This document shows, piece by piece, positions 1 through 12,865 of a stretch of 64,000 nucleotides of DNA (its first letter is position 1; each line of letters begins with the position of its first letter). The translations under genes were made by a program, and so were the position numbers. The stretch comes from Ascidia mentula (taxonomy: Eukaryota; Chordata; Ascidiacea; Phlebobranchia; Ascidiidae): positions 20,834,501-20,898,500 of the forward strand of contig OX387200.1 in assembly GCA_947561715.1 (NCBI GenBank), given 5' to 3'. The notes below the pieces were generated by a model. The model did no database searches and had not been told where the DNA came from. It saw only the letters and a list, made by a program, of their open reading frames with translations.

Positions 1-206
1 GTAAACCTTTGAACAGCTTTGCACGCCCGTATTGACAATTTGTAAGATTCACAAATGCGTTCTTTAACAATCTCCCCTCACTACTGGTTAAAAACTATTT
101 TTTTCTGTGTTACTTTAATTTCAAACAAGTATGTTGTTTTTGGTAATTATCTGTTTAATATCCCTCTCACTACTGTATAGCTAAAATGTGAAAGACACCA
201 TAAATT

Positions 207-729
207 CTACACAATTATTTCGGTGCATGGATATGCAACATCGTCGTGTAAGTATCCAAATGCAAATTCAAAATAGGTCAATTCGGCCAACAGTTTATCA
301 GCGGCGTTATTATGTGAATTGCACAGAACCTCATCACCATGCTTTTTAGAAAAAATGCTTGCTTCTCCATTTGTCACTAGTTCCCATGTTAAATTATAAC
401 TGCACTCTGCAAAACTGAAAACTTTTAGAATTTTGTGTTCTTTTTCAACGTGTTACGTCAACTTATTTCGTTTAATATGCAAACATGTGTACGGTATTAT
501 TGGAAAACAAAATACTTTGTTCAGTGCCTCTATAGAATAAAATTTCGGCATTATCAATTAGCTTTTTATGTTTGCCCGTAATTTTTATGTCTTTTAGAAA
601 CACAGGATATTTATTAGAAATAATCTTAATATATCGCCGTTTTGAGCGCTTTAATTCATTGTCATGCCCTTGCATTGCTTTTGCTTTTTTGTAGCTATAA
701 AAAATTGGTCGCATTGACCACGTAGTTGT
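207..729 (-). CDS. Small unidentified protein, two exons, 5' end unresolved
   Basis: Two minus-strand exons fit together. The upstream one is about 729..516, after a pyrimidine-rich AG acceptor, and ends in phase 1. The downstream one is 406..207, entered in phase 1 after TTTTGCAG, and stops at TAG 209..207. Lengths 214 and 200 nt agree exactly with these phases. The product is basic in its first half (KRSKRRYIKIISNKYP) and acidic/aromatic towards the end (ELTYFEFAFGYLHDD). No family was recognised. The first in-frame ATG in the upstream exon encodes MRPIFYSYKK; a further 5' exon may exist. It lies divergently from the MIIP gene. No signal peptide or membrane segment is visible. The coding claim rests on phase agreement only. 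Confidence 0.4.
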
Positions 730-756
730 CTGCACTAAAACTGAAAAAGTTTCCAA

Positions 757-1204
757 AACAGTTGCAATGTGAAAGCCTTTTGTGTTTTCTGGTGTGTTTG
801 ACGTTTAAGGGAGTTTTGTCCGTTTGTGACGCAGAGATAAATAAATTTGGAGATTTTACCAGTACGGAGTGAAATTGAGGTTATTACATGAAGCAAGTGG
901 TTGTGAAGCGTTGACGTAGAAGATTGCGGATTGACGTAAGAAAACAGCTTATTTAATTAGTATCGAAGTGCTTGTGCGCAGTAAATCCATCAAGAAAGCT
1001 GCTAACAAGTTTCTGCTGAATAAAATAGCAAAATTACGACATTTCTGTCGGTATGTGCACGAAATAAATATATAATTTAAAAAACAACTTTTTAATAAAA
1101 ATCCATCTGCATATGATTTCTATGTAACTTCGTTGTGCGGTTATTTTAAAGTTGTTTATTGTTCTGCTCGACAATTTGCTGGAATCATTTTATTAATCGT
1201 TGCA
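757..1204. promoter_or_regulatory. Gene-free spacer, putative divergent promoter region
   Basis: About 450 bp separate the small minus-strand gene from the MIIP start codon. The stretch is AT-rich and has no convincing open frame. By position it probably holds the promoters of both genes, but I saw no clear TATA box or other defined element. Confidence 0.3.
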
Positions 1205-4200
1205 ATGCCTGCCGATGGAGAACTTCGAAACGCAAACAAAAAGTTATTGCAAAGACTTAAGCAGTCACAGGTATAACTTTTATATATACATATTGTTAAT
1301 TAGTAATTGAACGTCACGAGCTACAGACATTTCCCAGTAACATGTTAAGAAAGATGTCATGTTTGCAAAGCACTGCTACTATATTTTGTATTTCTGCCAT
1401 GTTATTCTTTTCATTTCAGGCGGAGATAGCAAGGTTGATCGTGGCATCAAAGCATTCTGACCCACGACTACTGACTGGTGTCCCCCTAACATCAACAGTA
1501 GTTCATAGAAATAATGATGATGTTTTGCGAAGGTCTGGGAGGTTGATCAGTCAAGCAAGAAGTGTGCTCACAAAGTCACCAGGTACCCTAAATTGGTTCC
1601 TGTTAACTGTATAACACTGTAAAACTTTTTCGTTTCTGTTCATCCCTCTCACACTGAATGCTGCTTTCCATTCACCCAAAGGCAAAAACCGCTATGACCG
1701 TAACTTTACATAATATTGTTATTATGGTTTTTGTGTATTGTACAAGATGTACAGTTTAATATTTTTTATGCTAAGTTTACTGAGTTACTGCAGTTAACCT
1801 ATTTGTCTGACATGTTTGTTGGAATTATATTGGATAGGTGCAAATCTAGTAGTGCGTACAAACAGAAATATAAAATAGAAATCATTTACCCCTTCCTGTA
1901 GGTTCACCCTTGCGCAAATTCTATTTACCCTGGGTGGCCATTCACTAGTTTTTACCCAAGTCTCTGTTATCAATAGATTGTTTTCTTAATAAAATGTCTG
2001 ATTCTTTAAAATTTGTTTGGCAGGAATATTGAAAAAAAAGAACAAAACACCCAAAAGAGTTCAGTAAGTAAAAACAAATTGCAACAACATCTAATATTTG
2101 GATAAATTATAATTGAAGTGGTTTGTAACCAATTATACCACCGTAATACATTGGAAAAAGCAAAATGCTTGTTGATAGCCACAACGTTTATTGCTTTACC
2201 AATGATGATTTATACAGTTTGCCAACACCGATAATTAGAAGTCCATCGAGAGCTTCTTCAGCATCTCCAAAGTATGAAATCATCTCAAATTTTCTCAAGA
2301 GTCAAACAGATAAAGGGAAGAATCTCACATTTAGTGAAACACCAGCAGAACAACCAATGCTGACAGACCCTGGAAACACAAGGTATTTATATTTAAATTT
2401 TCACCCTCTGAAATTTCACCCAAACCTACACTGAATGATGGTTTTGTTTCTTGTGTCTGATTTGATTTATTATTTTTGGGCTGTGTTTGACATTTTTGTT
2501 GCTGTTTAGAAAAAGGGGCTTTGTTTGTGTCATGCAGGTGACAGTGAACTAACTATTTCAAGAAATGTGTGTTTCCATGCATCTGTGTTGAAAATTTTTG
2601 TTGTTGAAATACTTGAAAAATCATCACTCTTTACTATTTTCCAGGCCATATAAAGCTATGGATCAAACTACAGGACCCAAATCAATTTTAGTAAAAACAG
2701 GAGAAGAGAAAACAGTGAGCATGGATGCAAATCATAGAAGTGTAACAAAAACACCTCAGCGTCAAGTTATCAGGTCTGTTTCAATAAATCAAACAATGTT
2801 ACTAAATATAAAAAACAAATTTATGTGAAATAAGTATTTAAGCATATTTTTTGTTTTGAATATGCACAACAATGTTGTAAACCACGCTCCAAAACCCTAA
2901 AATTAAGGATTTTGCTATTGTGTGTAAAGTGTTGAGCCTCCGCTTCTGGGCTATGACTGGATTGCCGGAGTGATTGAAAATGAAGATCCAGAAGTTGATC
3001 ACTCTGATTCATTCCTGGATGAAATTAAGGAATTTCGAAAGTTAAATCGTTCAGACTGCCAGAGTAAGCGGACTTGGAATGAAATGATCAAAACACCAAA
3101 AACTCCTCTGCAAGAACTTTCACCACAAATAAAGCTACATGTAAGCAATGAAGTTGCAAATTTTGCTTGTGACATACAATTTCATGCTTTCTTAATGCTA
3201 ACAATGCAAAAACCATCTTTTGTCATGTTTTTCTGTTATTTACCGTAGAGGGTGTCGGCAAGGAGTCCAGACCCAAGCGATACAAGAGATCCCCGTATTG
3301 TTAACTACACAATCAATAAACGCCTCTTTCCTGTTCCTGTGGACTCGAGTGATTGTGGAAAGCCAGGCTGTGTCGCATCACCAAGATACATACGAGTCTC
3401 AATTCCAAAGGCTTCACTTATTTCCCCATACAGGTGCCTGCAGCTTGTTTTATCTTGAATCTTAGCAATACATTTGTAATATGATAAAATCTGTTCATGT
3501 TCTGCAAACTCCTTTCTTAAATAGTTTTTCATCCATGGACCTCTGGCCAATTTGTTTTAATTCCCCTGTGGACATTTTGTAGACCGATTGAAACAGCACC
3601 ATTTTCTGTTTTTTTTCTTTGTAAGTTGTAATAAAACTAATTGGGCATTGCTGCATCTGCTACACAGATAAATGTTTTTTGTCACAACATCAAAACATAA
3701 ATAATAATGACAAATGTTTGCTGTCACTGTGTGAATATAAATGATGAAAAGACCCAGCAATTAGCAACTAAGCTCAACCTCTTTGTGCTCGTACAGATAT
3801 CGACCCAAACATGGATTGAAACCACACGATGGTGCAGATTCGCTTTCACTTCCCGATCATTGCGCATTAGGATGGCACAATACAGTTCCAAAGAGAGTGC
3901 CCAAGTCGGAGGTGAGTCATTTTTATTTCACAAGAACAGTTTTACCTTTTTAACTGCTTTCAAAACTTCTTCACATTAGGTGGGGTGACATGCAGTACAT
4001 CAAGTTTTTTGATTTATTTTCTCACTATGTGCATTTGAACAATTAACAAATAATGATCTACGGGAGGTTTTGTACTACCTGGTGCAACATGTTTTATTTA
4101 TCACTAAAAATATACAAAAAAAATGTTAATTAAATAATATCATTCGAGACTGATAGATTGGAATACACCGCTGAATTTGTTGTGACATATCGTAATAACA

Positions 4201-4442
4201 CTCACCCACTTGTGTCCAATACAACAATTATACTGCTTTGAACTTGCTGCTGTATGCAGGATGATGCCTGTCTTGACCTTCGCTCTTCCATCCGACCCAA
4301 GGAAAACTTAACAAGCTTGCAGCTGAAATCAGGGCAAGTTAACTTGCGCGGTGGGGTGGCGCCTTCACCGGTTTCAGAAAGTTTTCTTGATCGGTCATAT
4401 GCAATACAGTACAAGCTACGAAAGTTAAAAAGTGGACTTTGA
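1205..4442 (+). CDS. MIIP: Migration and invasion-inhibitory protein homologue (MIIP), nine exons
   Basis: Exons: 1205..1270, 1420..1582, 2024..2063, 2218..2382, 2645..2773, 2930..3140, 3249..3433, 3797..3911, 4260..4442. All junctions are GT-AG with matching phases, and the total is 1257 nt (418 aa). Three blocks match vertebrate MIIP as I remember it: LLGYDWIAG followed by an acidic stretch and EFRKLN (human YLGYDWIAG..QEFRETN); INKRLFPVPVD and IRVSIP (human VNRRLFPVPVD, VRVSIP); and SLPDHCALGW (human ALPRHCLLGW). A TGPKSILVK segment resembles human PRSILAQ. MIIP binds IGFBP2 in vertebrates and restrains cell migration; that role here is inference. The N-terminus is a short basic helix and the middle is Ser/Thr/Pro-rich and probably disordered. 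The next gene is convergent. Confidence 0.88.
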
Positions 4443-5024
4443 GTGTCTACGCTATGATTTTAACTGTAACAGTATTTTTTATTACATTTTCTCTTGCATT
4501 TGCTTTTCTCAAAAATGAAACATTTGAAATCGCAAAATATGCAGGAGTCATGGAATGCACTGTTATAAATTTGTGTGTTGAGGTAATTTATGGCGCAATA
4601 TTAAATGTCATTAGTACAAAAAGTTGTGTTCATTTGTTGCCTGACCATACTGAAAGAGAACGTGTATGTTATGTATGTGCATGATTTTTAAAAGAAGAAA
4701 TTAAATTTTTCCCATTTCATTTATGAAGTTGCCTTAAATGATGTCACACTGACGGTTAATAGGGCGATGATGTCAATTTTACAGGCGTGTGGACTGTGGC
4801 ACACAACAAAGAAAAAAGGACAGTTTAAAATAGTGCTTTGACGCAATAAGAATAAAGAACATTTCAAATAATTTCACGCAATAATAAACAGCGCCATCAT
4901 TGTTACATGGGATTCAAAATTGTCTTTATGTTCATCTTGGCCATACAGAAATATGCAACATCAATTTCAGAAGACTTGACGACCACTAATCAATTTGTTG
5001 TTACCGGAGTCACAGAAAAAAAAA
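4443..5024. other. Intergenic spacer between two convergent 3' ends
   Basis: AT-rich stretch between the stop of MIIP (plus) and the stop of ECH1 copy A (minus). It contains AAT/AAA-rich candidate poly(A) contexts for both genes, such as AATAAAG near 4851 and AATAAAC near 4882. I saw no gene. Confidence 0.4.
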
Positions 5025-7415
5025 CTATAACTTTGAAAATGTTACATCAGCTGGGGTTTTCTTGGTCATCAAGGCTTGTGCAGATTTCATGATATCTTCA
5101 GTTTGGAGCATTGACATGTTCCATGATTTCTACAAAAACACCAAGGAATAACAGAAGCTATTTGTCAAGAAAAATATCACAAATCATTTCTCAAACTCCA
5201 TACAATGTCAAAGTTCCACAAAAAAACATGGTTATGCTCAGAACATTCCTGCTGAGCATAACCATGCAGAAAAAACTATTCTTAAGCTATGTCATGACAT
5301 ACTATATATTCCAAGCCTTCGTTGATGGAATGATCCCTGGCATAGTTCAGGTTGACTTTTGTGCTTTGAACAGCAACTGGACTTTTTGTGGCAATAAAGG
5401 CAGCTAGATTAATTGCTTCTTTCATTAGCTTGTCTTTGTCACAAAGGACTTTGCTGCAATAAGTAGATATTATGAAGATGATGCAAATCCCATGCTTGTG
5501 ATAAAGGGGAATCATTTATTAAAAGGACAATGGGCGCAAAAGTATTTTGGCGCCACAAATGTTCCGATGTGTTATCACAGAAACTAATTCACTTTCACCA
5601 ACTTACATTTGTCATAAACAATTCTCCAACGTGTTAATCGTATCATTTTCTTATGTAATTAACTGGACTTGGTTATCCTATAGTGGTGTAATCGGCACAC
5701 GTTGTTAACAGAGTTTCCAATCTACATTTCCTGAGGCTAACATAACTTTGCTATAACACTATTCTAAGGCGATGGAGATGTTTTTTCTATCTTTTGTAGT
5801 CAGGTGCGTCTCAAAAGCAGATATGTTGTACGGTGCAAGTGGTGGCGATTTGGGATGCACGATCCCTATGCAAGAAACTGGATTATGCGATTAACCGATT
5901 TTGTCTGTATATGATTGAATTAATTTCAATCCTAGTTTGTTTATTAGTTTTATCCCTACATTATCCACCTTACTAATCCACAATCTTTTGCTTCTGCTGA
6001 TCCCATCTTTCTTGCTGTGTAAGCCAGTTCACGTACCAGCCCTTCATTACCGATAATCTTGGGCATGCGATGCAGAGTTCCCATATCGGCAGCAAAACCA
6101 ACATCAATTTCCTTTAGCAAAACCAACAACTTTAGTAACCGAACTAGTATGAATTTAAACTATACAAACTTTCTTGTGCATTTGATTACAGTAACTACAG
6201 TTTGTGATCAGACAAGTGAAACAATATTTCACCTTTATTGAGAATACAGCATCTTCTGTGCACATACGGATGTCACAAGCTGTTATTACGTCTATTCCCC
6301 CACCAATACATGGGCCATGGACCGCAACCACAACTGGTTTTGGGCACTGTAAAAAAGAGAAAAAAATTATTACCTGTATAGCTGAGGACAGAAAGTCACT
6401 TAGATTAATCAATACAAGACAGAATTTAAAGTGGCCCAGTGCAATGAAAAAAGTGAATTTATTTGCAGTAATCACATGGACTTAATCCACTGCATTCCTT
6501 ATGTGTGACACACCTTTTCAATGACATTACAGCTCTCATGGGCGATTTCAAGAAACTGTTTTAATTCGAAAGCCTTCCTGGCAACATCTTTATCACTGGC
6601 AGGTCGTAATGTAGAGGCTGCTTCCATGAGGTCAAGGCCTGTCAAAAACAGAATTGTTGTACAAGTGGATAAGTTGTAAAGTTTATCTGTTGGGCAACAC
6701 ATTCAAATATCCAGATCGAGTAATTTTCTTTTAAACCAGAATGTTCTGTTTTGAATTAATTTAGTGCGAACTGACTGATTGCTCTATTGGCTAAATTATA
6801 GCAATGCAAAAAGCATATGATGTGTAGTTAATATACTGTTTAACATTCTTAACAACTGCCAGATATTGTGACAAAACAGCTTTTTGAAATTGTACATTTT
6901 TTTCAAGTTTTAAATTCACATTGTTACCTGCAGTGAACATTCTTCCTCTGCCAGACAAGATAATGGATCTCACATTTTCATCATATGAAGCTTGGTTGAA
7001 ACAAGAAATCATCTCTTTCCACATAGAAGTGTTCATTGCGTTCAACTGCTTTTCTCTAAACATTTGTTATACTGTGGTTATAAATCCAGTTGGTTGCACT
7101 TGTAAAAGCATGGTACAAGTCTGTATGTGCACATTACACACATACAGATTAATCTGGCTAAAATGAACCCAAATATACATGCGAAATCACTGCCATTCCT
7201 CATACACCAACACCATGGAATATGTGATCTTTTCCAAATAGCACACAGAGGCATGTCAGCTATACAATACACATAACACACAAAATATAAGAAAATCTTG
7301 TGCACAAACCTATTAAACTCGATATGCAGTACATATTCTTGTGGAAAAGAAATGGCCAATGTCTCAAATTTGTATTCAATCTTGTCTGGTGACATTCTTG
7401 CAATGGAGACATTTA
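5025..7415 (-). CDS. ECH1: Delta(3,5)-Delta(2,4)-dienoyl-CoA isomerase, tandem copy A
   Basis: Crotonase-family enzyme that moves double bonds during oxidation of unsaturated fatty acids. Seven exons seen: 7415..7310, 7055..6928, 6638..6514, 6346..6233, 6111..5969, 5453..5303, 5129..5025. Each matches copy B in length. Oxyanion-hole and active-site regions are present: VHGPCIGGGIDVITACDIR, then EIDVGFAADMGT, so the Asp and Glu/Asp of the ECH1 active site are kept. The C-terminus is FSKL, a PTS1 peroxisomal signal. I could not find the short first exon that copy B has. An ATG at 7395..7393 inside the second exon (MSPDKIEYKF) would give 283 aa without a mitochondrial presequence. Changes from copy B include GLAAD to GFAAD and TLQR to TLHR. 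Reading frames and splice sites look intact, so this is probably functional. Confidence 0.88.
5227..5266. repeat. Perfect 15-bp stem hairpin in the last intron of ECH1 copy A
   Basis: CATGGTTATGCTCAG at 5227-5241 is followed after a 10-nt loop by its exact reverse complement at 5252-5266. It lies in the intron between the last two exons of copy A and has no counterpart in copy B. Confidence 0.8.
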
Positions 7416-9082
7416 CTGAAAAATCCTATTCAAAGAAATCTATGGCATTAAACCTACTATATTATGCCAAAACCAACATGAAATGCACATTTTTAACAAC
7501 AGCTGCAGAGGTAGTTGTGAAAGTATGATAATTGCACAGTTTCACTCAGTCTGTGACTAACTAATTTTTTTGCAATCATGTTAACATTTGGTGATGGTTT
7601 TGCAATGGGGTTCTTAACCAGTCTGCAGAGTTTGGCAGCTGCACGCGCAAGTTTTTCTGTTCTTGTTTGCACGCCAAATTTTTCTTACTGCACACGAAAA
7701 TTTTTCGCTCCATGAATGTCTAAACATAAAACAATTAACAGAAAGACGTTTTCGTTGCATGCGGGTTAAGGGGTCGAGCACGTGCGCACGCGAAAAGATT
7801 TAGTCTTACACACCCGAGATCTCTTCGGGAACTTCCATACAGCACATAGCAATGTGTTATATGTCCTAGAGGGCCAGGAGACACTGGATAACCATTAATG
7901 ACTGACACCTTTTTTTATATACTGCACCTTTGTCCAAAGTCTTGTTGTTTCAGTTTGCAAACTTATCTTTTGTTCTTTTACTTTATGGCATTTTTGTTCC
8001 CAGATTAGTTTTAGAAACTGAAAACCTGAATTCATTTATCGTTAAATAACTCAAGGTTTTACACAGTCTAAGTACGTGCTGTAAATCAAACTCGGAACAA
8101 CTTACACAACCACCTAAAGATTTACCTGTTGAACGACATGCACCCGATGTCACGAAGATCTTTTAATCCTTAATGTGGCAGGAAGGCTTGCTGGTCAAAA
8201 TCGAGTCACATGTTATACAGCGTCTCCTTTCCCTTCCTATTTTGACCGTATGTGGAGAAAAACATGACTCCACTGTAACTATCCTAAAGAAACTCTTACA
8301 AAGAAATACAGCAACAATGTTTTCTCGTTCATGGAAATCCCTGAAATTCGCAACAGCAACTACTCGCGTATCTGTGACAGTTCAAAATAATTACCAATCT
8401 TTAAAACATTCCGTGAATAATCCGTTTCAAAGCTTGTCATAAACCGGCCTGCTGTTCACAACGAAAGTACGATAAGGGTATTTCCCGTTGAAGAAACTGT
8501 CTTCAATCAAAAACACTATCGCGGTTGGCAAAACCAAGGCAGAAAAAGTGGCAAAGCTATCAGAAACCAGGACAGCACAACATTTAAACACATCGAATAT
8601 GTTGCTACAAACAACTGTCTTTTTGTTTAAAAGTAGAAACATTTCTTACAAGAACGACTAAGCCTACTTTTTTGAAATCAATTTACACATTTTTTGTTTT
8701 ATTTTCCTTGTATTTGTCATTCTGGAGATTGAAATGTATAAATTACTAAAAGTGAAGCCAAAATTGATAGCAGTGCCAAAATTGTGTTGCAGACATTTTA
8801 CGCAATTTTCAACAGCAACATTTGGTATAACAAGGCAAACAAAATCATCTTTTTTCAAGGCTTGGTCATGCAGAATGAGAATATGCAATACGGACATAAG
8901 GATAGTATTGCAGCACCAGAATATTTCTACGGCAGACATTGCTAATTCTGCACTGTTTTAATTGTAATGGTATAAATTTCAACATGAAATTGGCAATTAC
9001 AATAAGTTTCTTGTTTCAAACAAAATTGCATCACACATACAAAATAAAATGTAGCTTTATCAACAATAATTTAAACCATGAA
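7416..9082. other. Spacer between tandem ECH1 copies
   Basis: About 1.7 kb separating copy A from the 3' end of copy B. It should contain the promoter and missing first exon of copy A. A low-complexity, partly palindromic patch with GCACGCG-type motifs lies around 7640-7800. Open frames of 70-90 codons occur at 8173-8961 on both strands but look like chance. I saw no recognisable gene. Confidence 0.35.
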
Positions 9083-11448
9083 CTATAACTTTGAAAATGT
9101 TACATCAGCTGGGGTTTTCTTGGTCATCAAGGCTTGTGCAGATTTCATGATATCTTCAGTTTGGAGCATTGACATGTTCCATGATTTCTACAAAAACATC
9201 GAGGGTTAACATTACTTTTAAATGTGCACATTCATGTGTTTAACAAGGGTTGAATAATTCAATTTATTTTATTTTCACCATTAGCAAAATACACAATTGC
9301 AAAACAAAATGATATAGACAGTGGCAAAGAATTGGTTAAAACCATACTTGGCTATACAAAGCCAGCCCTAGGATGGGAATGTTGCACAATATCGTTAATT
9401 AAAAGGTTTTTGTTTCATAGATTGAAAATGTAAGGTCACAACACTTTCTTGATAAAACTACATAATTATGCAACACAACTCTCATCATGTCACATCATGA
9501 CTTACCATGTATTCCAATCCTTCGCTGATGGAATGATCTCTGGCATAGTTGAGGTTAACCTTGGTGCTTTGAACAGCAACTGGACTTTTCGTGGCAATAG
9601 TAGTAGCAAGTTGAATGGCTTCTTCCATTAGCCTGTCTTTGTCACTTAGGACTTTGCTGTGGCAAAAAAAACATTAAAAAGATGAAAGAAACAAAGCACA
9701 CCCATTGAAAAGTAGATTATTTTGTGGAAGCACAATCAGTGCAAAAATATTTGGTTCACAAAAGAACCCATGCAATGCGTTTTACATTTTAATTGAAATA
9801 AATGGCAATAAAAAAGTAATTGTCTTTGATTTTTGGGGAACTGTATTTTACTTACTTTACTAATCCACAATCTTTTGCTTCTGCTGATCCCATCTTTCTT
9901 GCTGTATAAGCCAACTCACGTACCAGCCCTTCATTTCCGATAATCTTGGGCATGCGCTGCAGAGTTCCCATATCGGCTGCCAGACCAACATCAATTTCCT
10001 TCAAATAGCAAGTTACATAACCAGATGTGAAAAAATACTTTCCACTGAATTTAGAGTGTATAATCAGTTCATATGAGTACAAAAATAGTCAGACAATATG
10101 AGTAGTTTTAATCACTATATAAAAATATTTCACCTTTATTGAGAATACAGCATCTTCTGTGCACATACGGATGTCACAAGCTGTTATTACATCCATTCCC
10201 CCACCAATACATGGACCATGGACCGCAACCACAACTGGTTTTGGGCACTGAAGTAAAGGGAAAAAAATTTATTACACGCTAATCTGTGAGACAGATACAA
10301 AATAATATTAATTATTAAAATGAATTTGACAGAAGTTAAAATGATTCAGTACAATGGAAGGAGTGAATTTTTTTGCAGTAATCACATGGGCTTAACCCAC
10401 TGCATTCCATATTTCTGACACACCTTCTCAATGACATTACAGCTCTCTTGGGCGATTTCAATAAACCGTTTTAGTTCAAAAGCCTTTCGGGCAACATCTT
10501 TATCACCAGCAGGTTGTAATGTAGAGGCTGCTTCCATGAGGTCAAGGCCTGTCAAAAACAGAATTGTTGTACAAGTGGTTGGGTTGACAGGTTTATCTTT
10601 TGGCCAACACATTTAAATATCCAGACAGGGAGACAGAGTAAATTTATCTTAAACCAGAATGTTATGCTTTGAATTAATTTAGTGTGAACTGACTGATTGG
10701 TCTATTGGCTTACAGGTTCATAATAGCAATTTGCGAAAAGCATTAAATATGTAAAAAATCTGTATTATTTTTTGAACAATTGTCATATATAGTAATGTTT
10801 TATGCAAATGGCTGTGCAACTTAAGAAAAAAGTTGCTAATCCAGCTAACTGCAATGCCTGGGCTACAAAGCCTGCAAACCTAATGAATGGTATATGTCGT
10901 AACAAAACAACAATCTTACCTGCAGTGAACATTCTTCCTCTGCCAGACAAGATAATGGATCTCACATTTTCATCATATGAAGCCTGGTTGAAACAAGAAA
11001 TCATCTCTTTCCACATGGAAGCGTTCATCGAGTTCAACTGCTTCTCTCTAAAACATTTTTGGTTAGCAGTTTAAAGCCACAAATTGTGCAAGGGCAAACT
11101 ATGACATTGTACCAATGGCACAAAGGGGCAAATGTGAAAAAACTAAAAAAGATGTTTGATCAGATGAACTCTTTGTTTCAACACTGATTAAAAATTGTGG
11201 TAATATTGAAAGACAAACCTATTAAATTCAATATGCAGAACATATTCCTTGGGAGATGAAACAGCCAATGTATCGAATTTGTATTCACTCTTGTCTGATG
11301 ACATTCTTGCAGCGGACACATTTACTGAAGAAACTAATTAAAAAAGCAGACGAACGCAATTAACCCTTGCACATTTGTCAAAATTTAAAAATGCATGTAC
11401 ATTGAACAACTTACTCTTGGTCAGAGTTCTTGCAGCACAACGCAACAT
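9083..11448 (-). CDS. ECH1: Delta(3,5)-Delta(2,4)-dienoyl-CoA isomerase, tandem copy B, complete
   Basis: Eight exons: 11448..11415, 11324..11219, 11047..10920, 10548..10424, 10247..10134, 9998..9856, 9656..9506, 9187..9083. They give 906 nt (301 aa). It begins MLRCAARTLTK, a basic N-terminus like a mitochondrial presequence, and ends FSKL, a PTS1 peroxisomal signal. This dual addressing is known for vertebrate ECH1. Conserved crotonase blocks are FTAGLDLMEAAS, VHGPCIGGGMDVITACDIR, EIDVGLAADMGTLQRMPK and KSPVAVQSTKVNLNYARDHS, close to human ECH1 along the whole length. Catalytic acidic residues in GGMDV, KEIDVG and AADMG are present. This copy is the more conventional of the pair. Confidence 0.93.
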
Positions 11449-12865
11449 TTTTCCAAGTTATCTGTAACACGTTGCCCCACTAATAATAATCCTTCTCGAT
11501 TGTGATGCTGTCCAAACTATTACCATCAGTAAGAAGGTAAATGCTTGTTTGGTTTCGCGTGTTTACAAAACTCTCTGGAAATATGCCGGAAGCAAAGGTC
11601 ATCCTGATACGCATGACGGGGCAAGTTTTTTTTTTATTGAAAATGCGAAAAACAACAACACAGATTTACAAACGAATTTAAGCTAAAGCCAGAAAAACTT
11701 TGTTTTTTATTACGAAACAGTTGCGAATGAATTTTTCCATGACGATTTTTCAAGTTTGTAAGCAATGCGTTCAAATAATAAAAATTGTGCAAATTCAAGC
11801 AATTTCTTTTCAGTTTTCAACTTTGGATTTTAAAGGCACCATACCAAGCACGAAGTTTGCATTTCTCTTCATTGATATTTTAACACATGTTTTCCACAGA
11901 CATAGTTTTCGACATATACAAGGTTTCCAAAACTGGATGCATTACAAAACATAAACAGTGTTCTTTTTGGGACAACTGGGTCCAGATTTTTTTTCATTTC
12001 TATTAAACGCACCAGGTGCCTTGGAAGTTTCGGTAATTTTTTTACCAGTTTTCGCACACTTTACATGAACTTTAGAACAACCACCAAAACACCACACAGA
12101 AATAACACAGGGGGGAAATGCTCTTGTTGTAGTCTGTTTTTTGCCAGCAAGGTCGACTATTAGTCCCCTTAATCCCAACCCAACCCTTTTACCCCTTCCA
12201 TGCATATTCACATGTATTCAGTCATTGGTAAACAACCAACATTCCTTTCCATAAACTGAGCCAATTATAATGGTCTCAGTGATTTTCACTTCTGTGCATT
12301 GAGCCCGATGAAACATGTTCATTTTCAGGACTCTTATTGCCATATTTGGGCGTTGTACTTTTGTACATTGGATATCGTGCATGGATATTTGAAAACAACC
12401 CAAGAAATTTCCTAGAAATCTAAATACGTGGGACCCCGAAGGCACAAAACTGACCACAGCAAGTAGTACATGTCAAAAAAAATAACAAACGCAATCATAG
12501 AACAATTGGGTAGAGTAAAAAAATGAGGGTTTTACCTTGATCAAGTGTTTTTGCCAGAACGTGCATTTCCCCCCTCCAACAGACAGCAATAAAATCACTA
12601 AAACTGAGATTTTTACACAAATAAAAAAGTCGAAAGCACATGCAAAGAATGAACATGTTGTGTCTGGAATTTGGTATTTAACAAGGACACTGCACAGAAC
12701 TGTGCCAACATGGTCATACTTTGCACACAAATTAAACAATGCAAACAGGAATCCCTGCCAAATACACAGACAGTAAAAGTCCATTTTCCTCCATCTTCTT
12801 TTCTTCAACCAGAAAATCCAAAGTTTTATTTTTGGTAAGAGTTTTATGCAGTGTCTTGTTGGGAG
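11449..12865. other. Spacer upstream of ECH1 copy B and downstream of NXF1
   Basis: About 1.4 kb. The right end carries the NXF1 poly(A) region. Open frames on the minus strand (for example 11942..12211) are Cys/Lys-rich but have no recognisable homology or splice support. I see no gene. Confidence 0.35.
12825..12830 (-). terminator. Probable poly(A) signal of NXF1
   Basis: AATAAA on the minus strand 36 nt after the NXF1 stop codon at 12868..12866. Confidence 0.55.

Noticed and set aside
12473-12808. Minus-strand 111-codon Cys/Phe-rich open frame downstream of NXF1
   Set aside because: Low-complexity composition, no homology; it begins beyond the NXF1 poly(A) signal.
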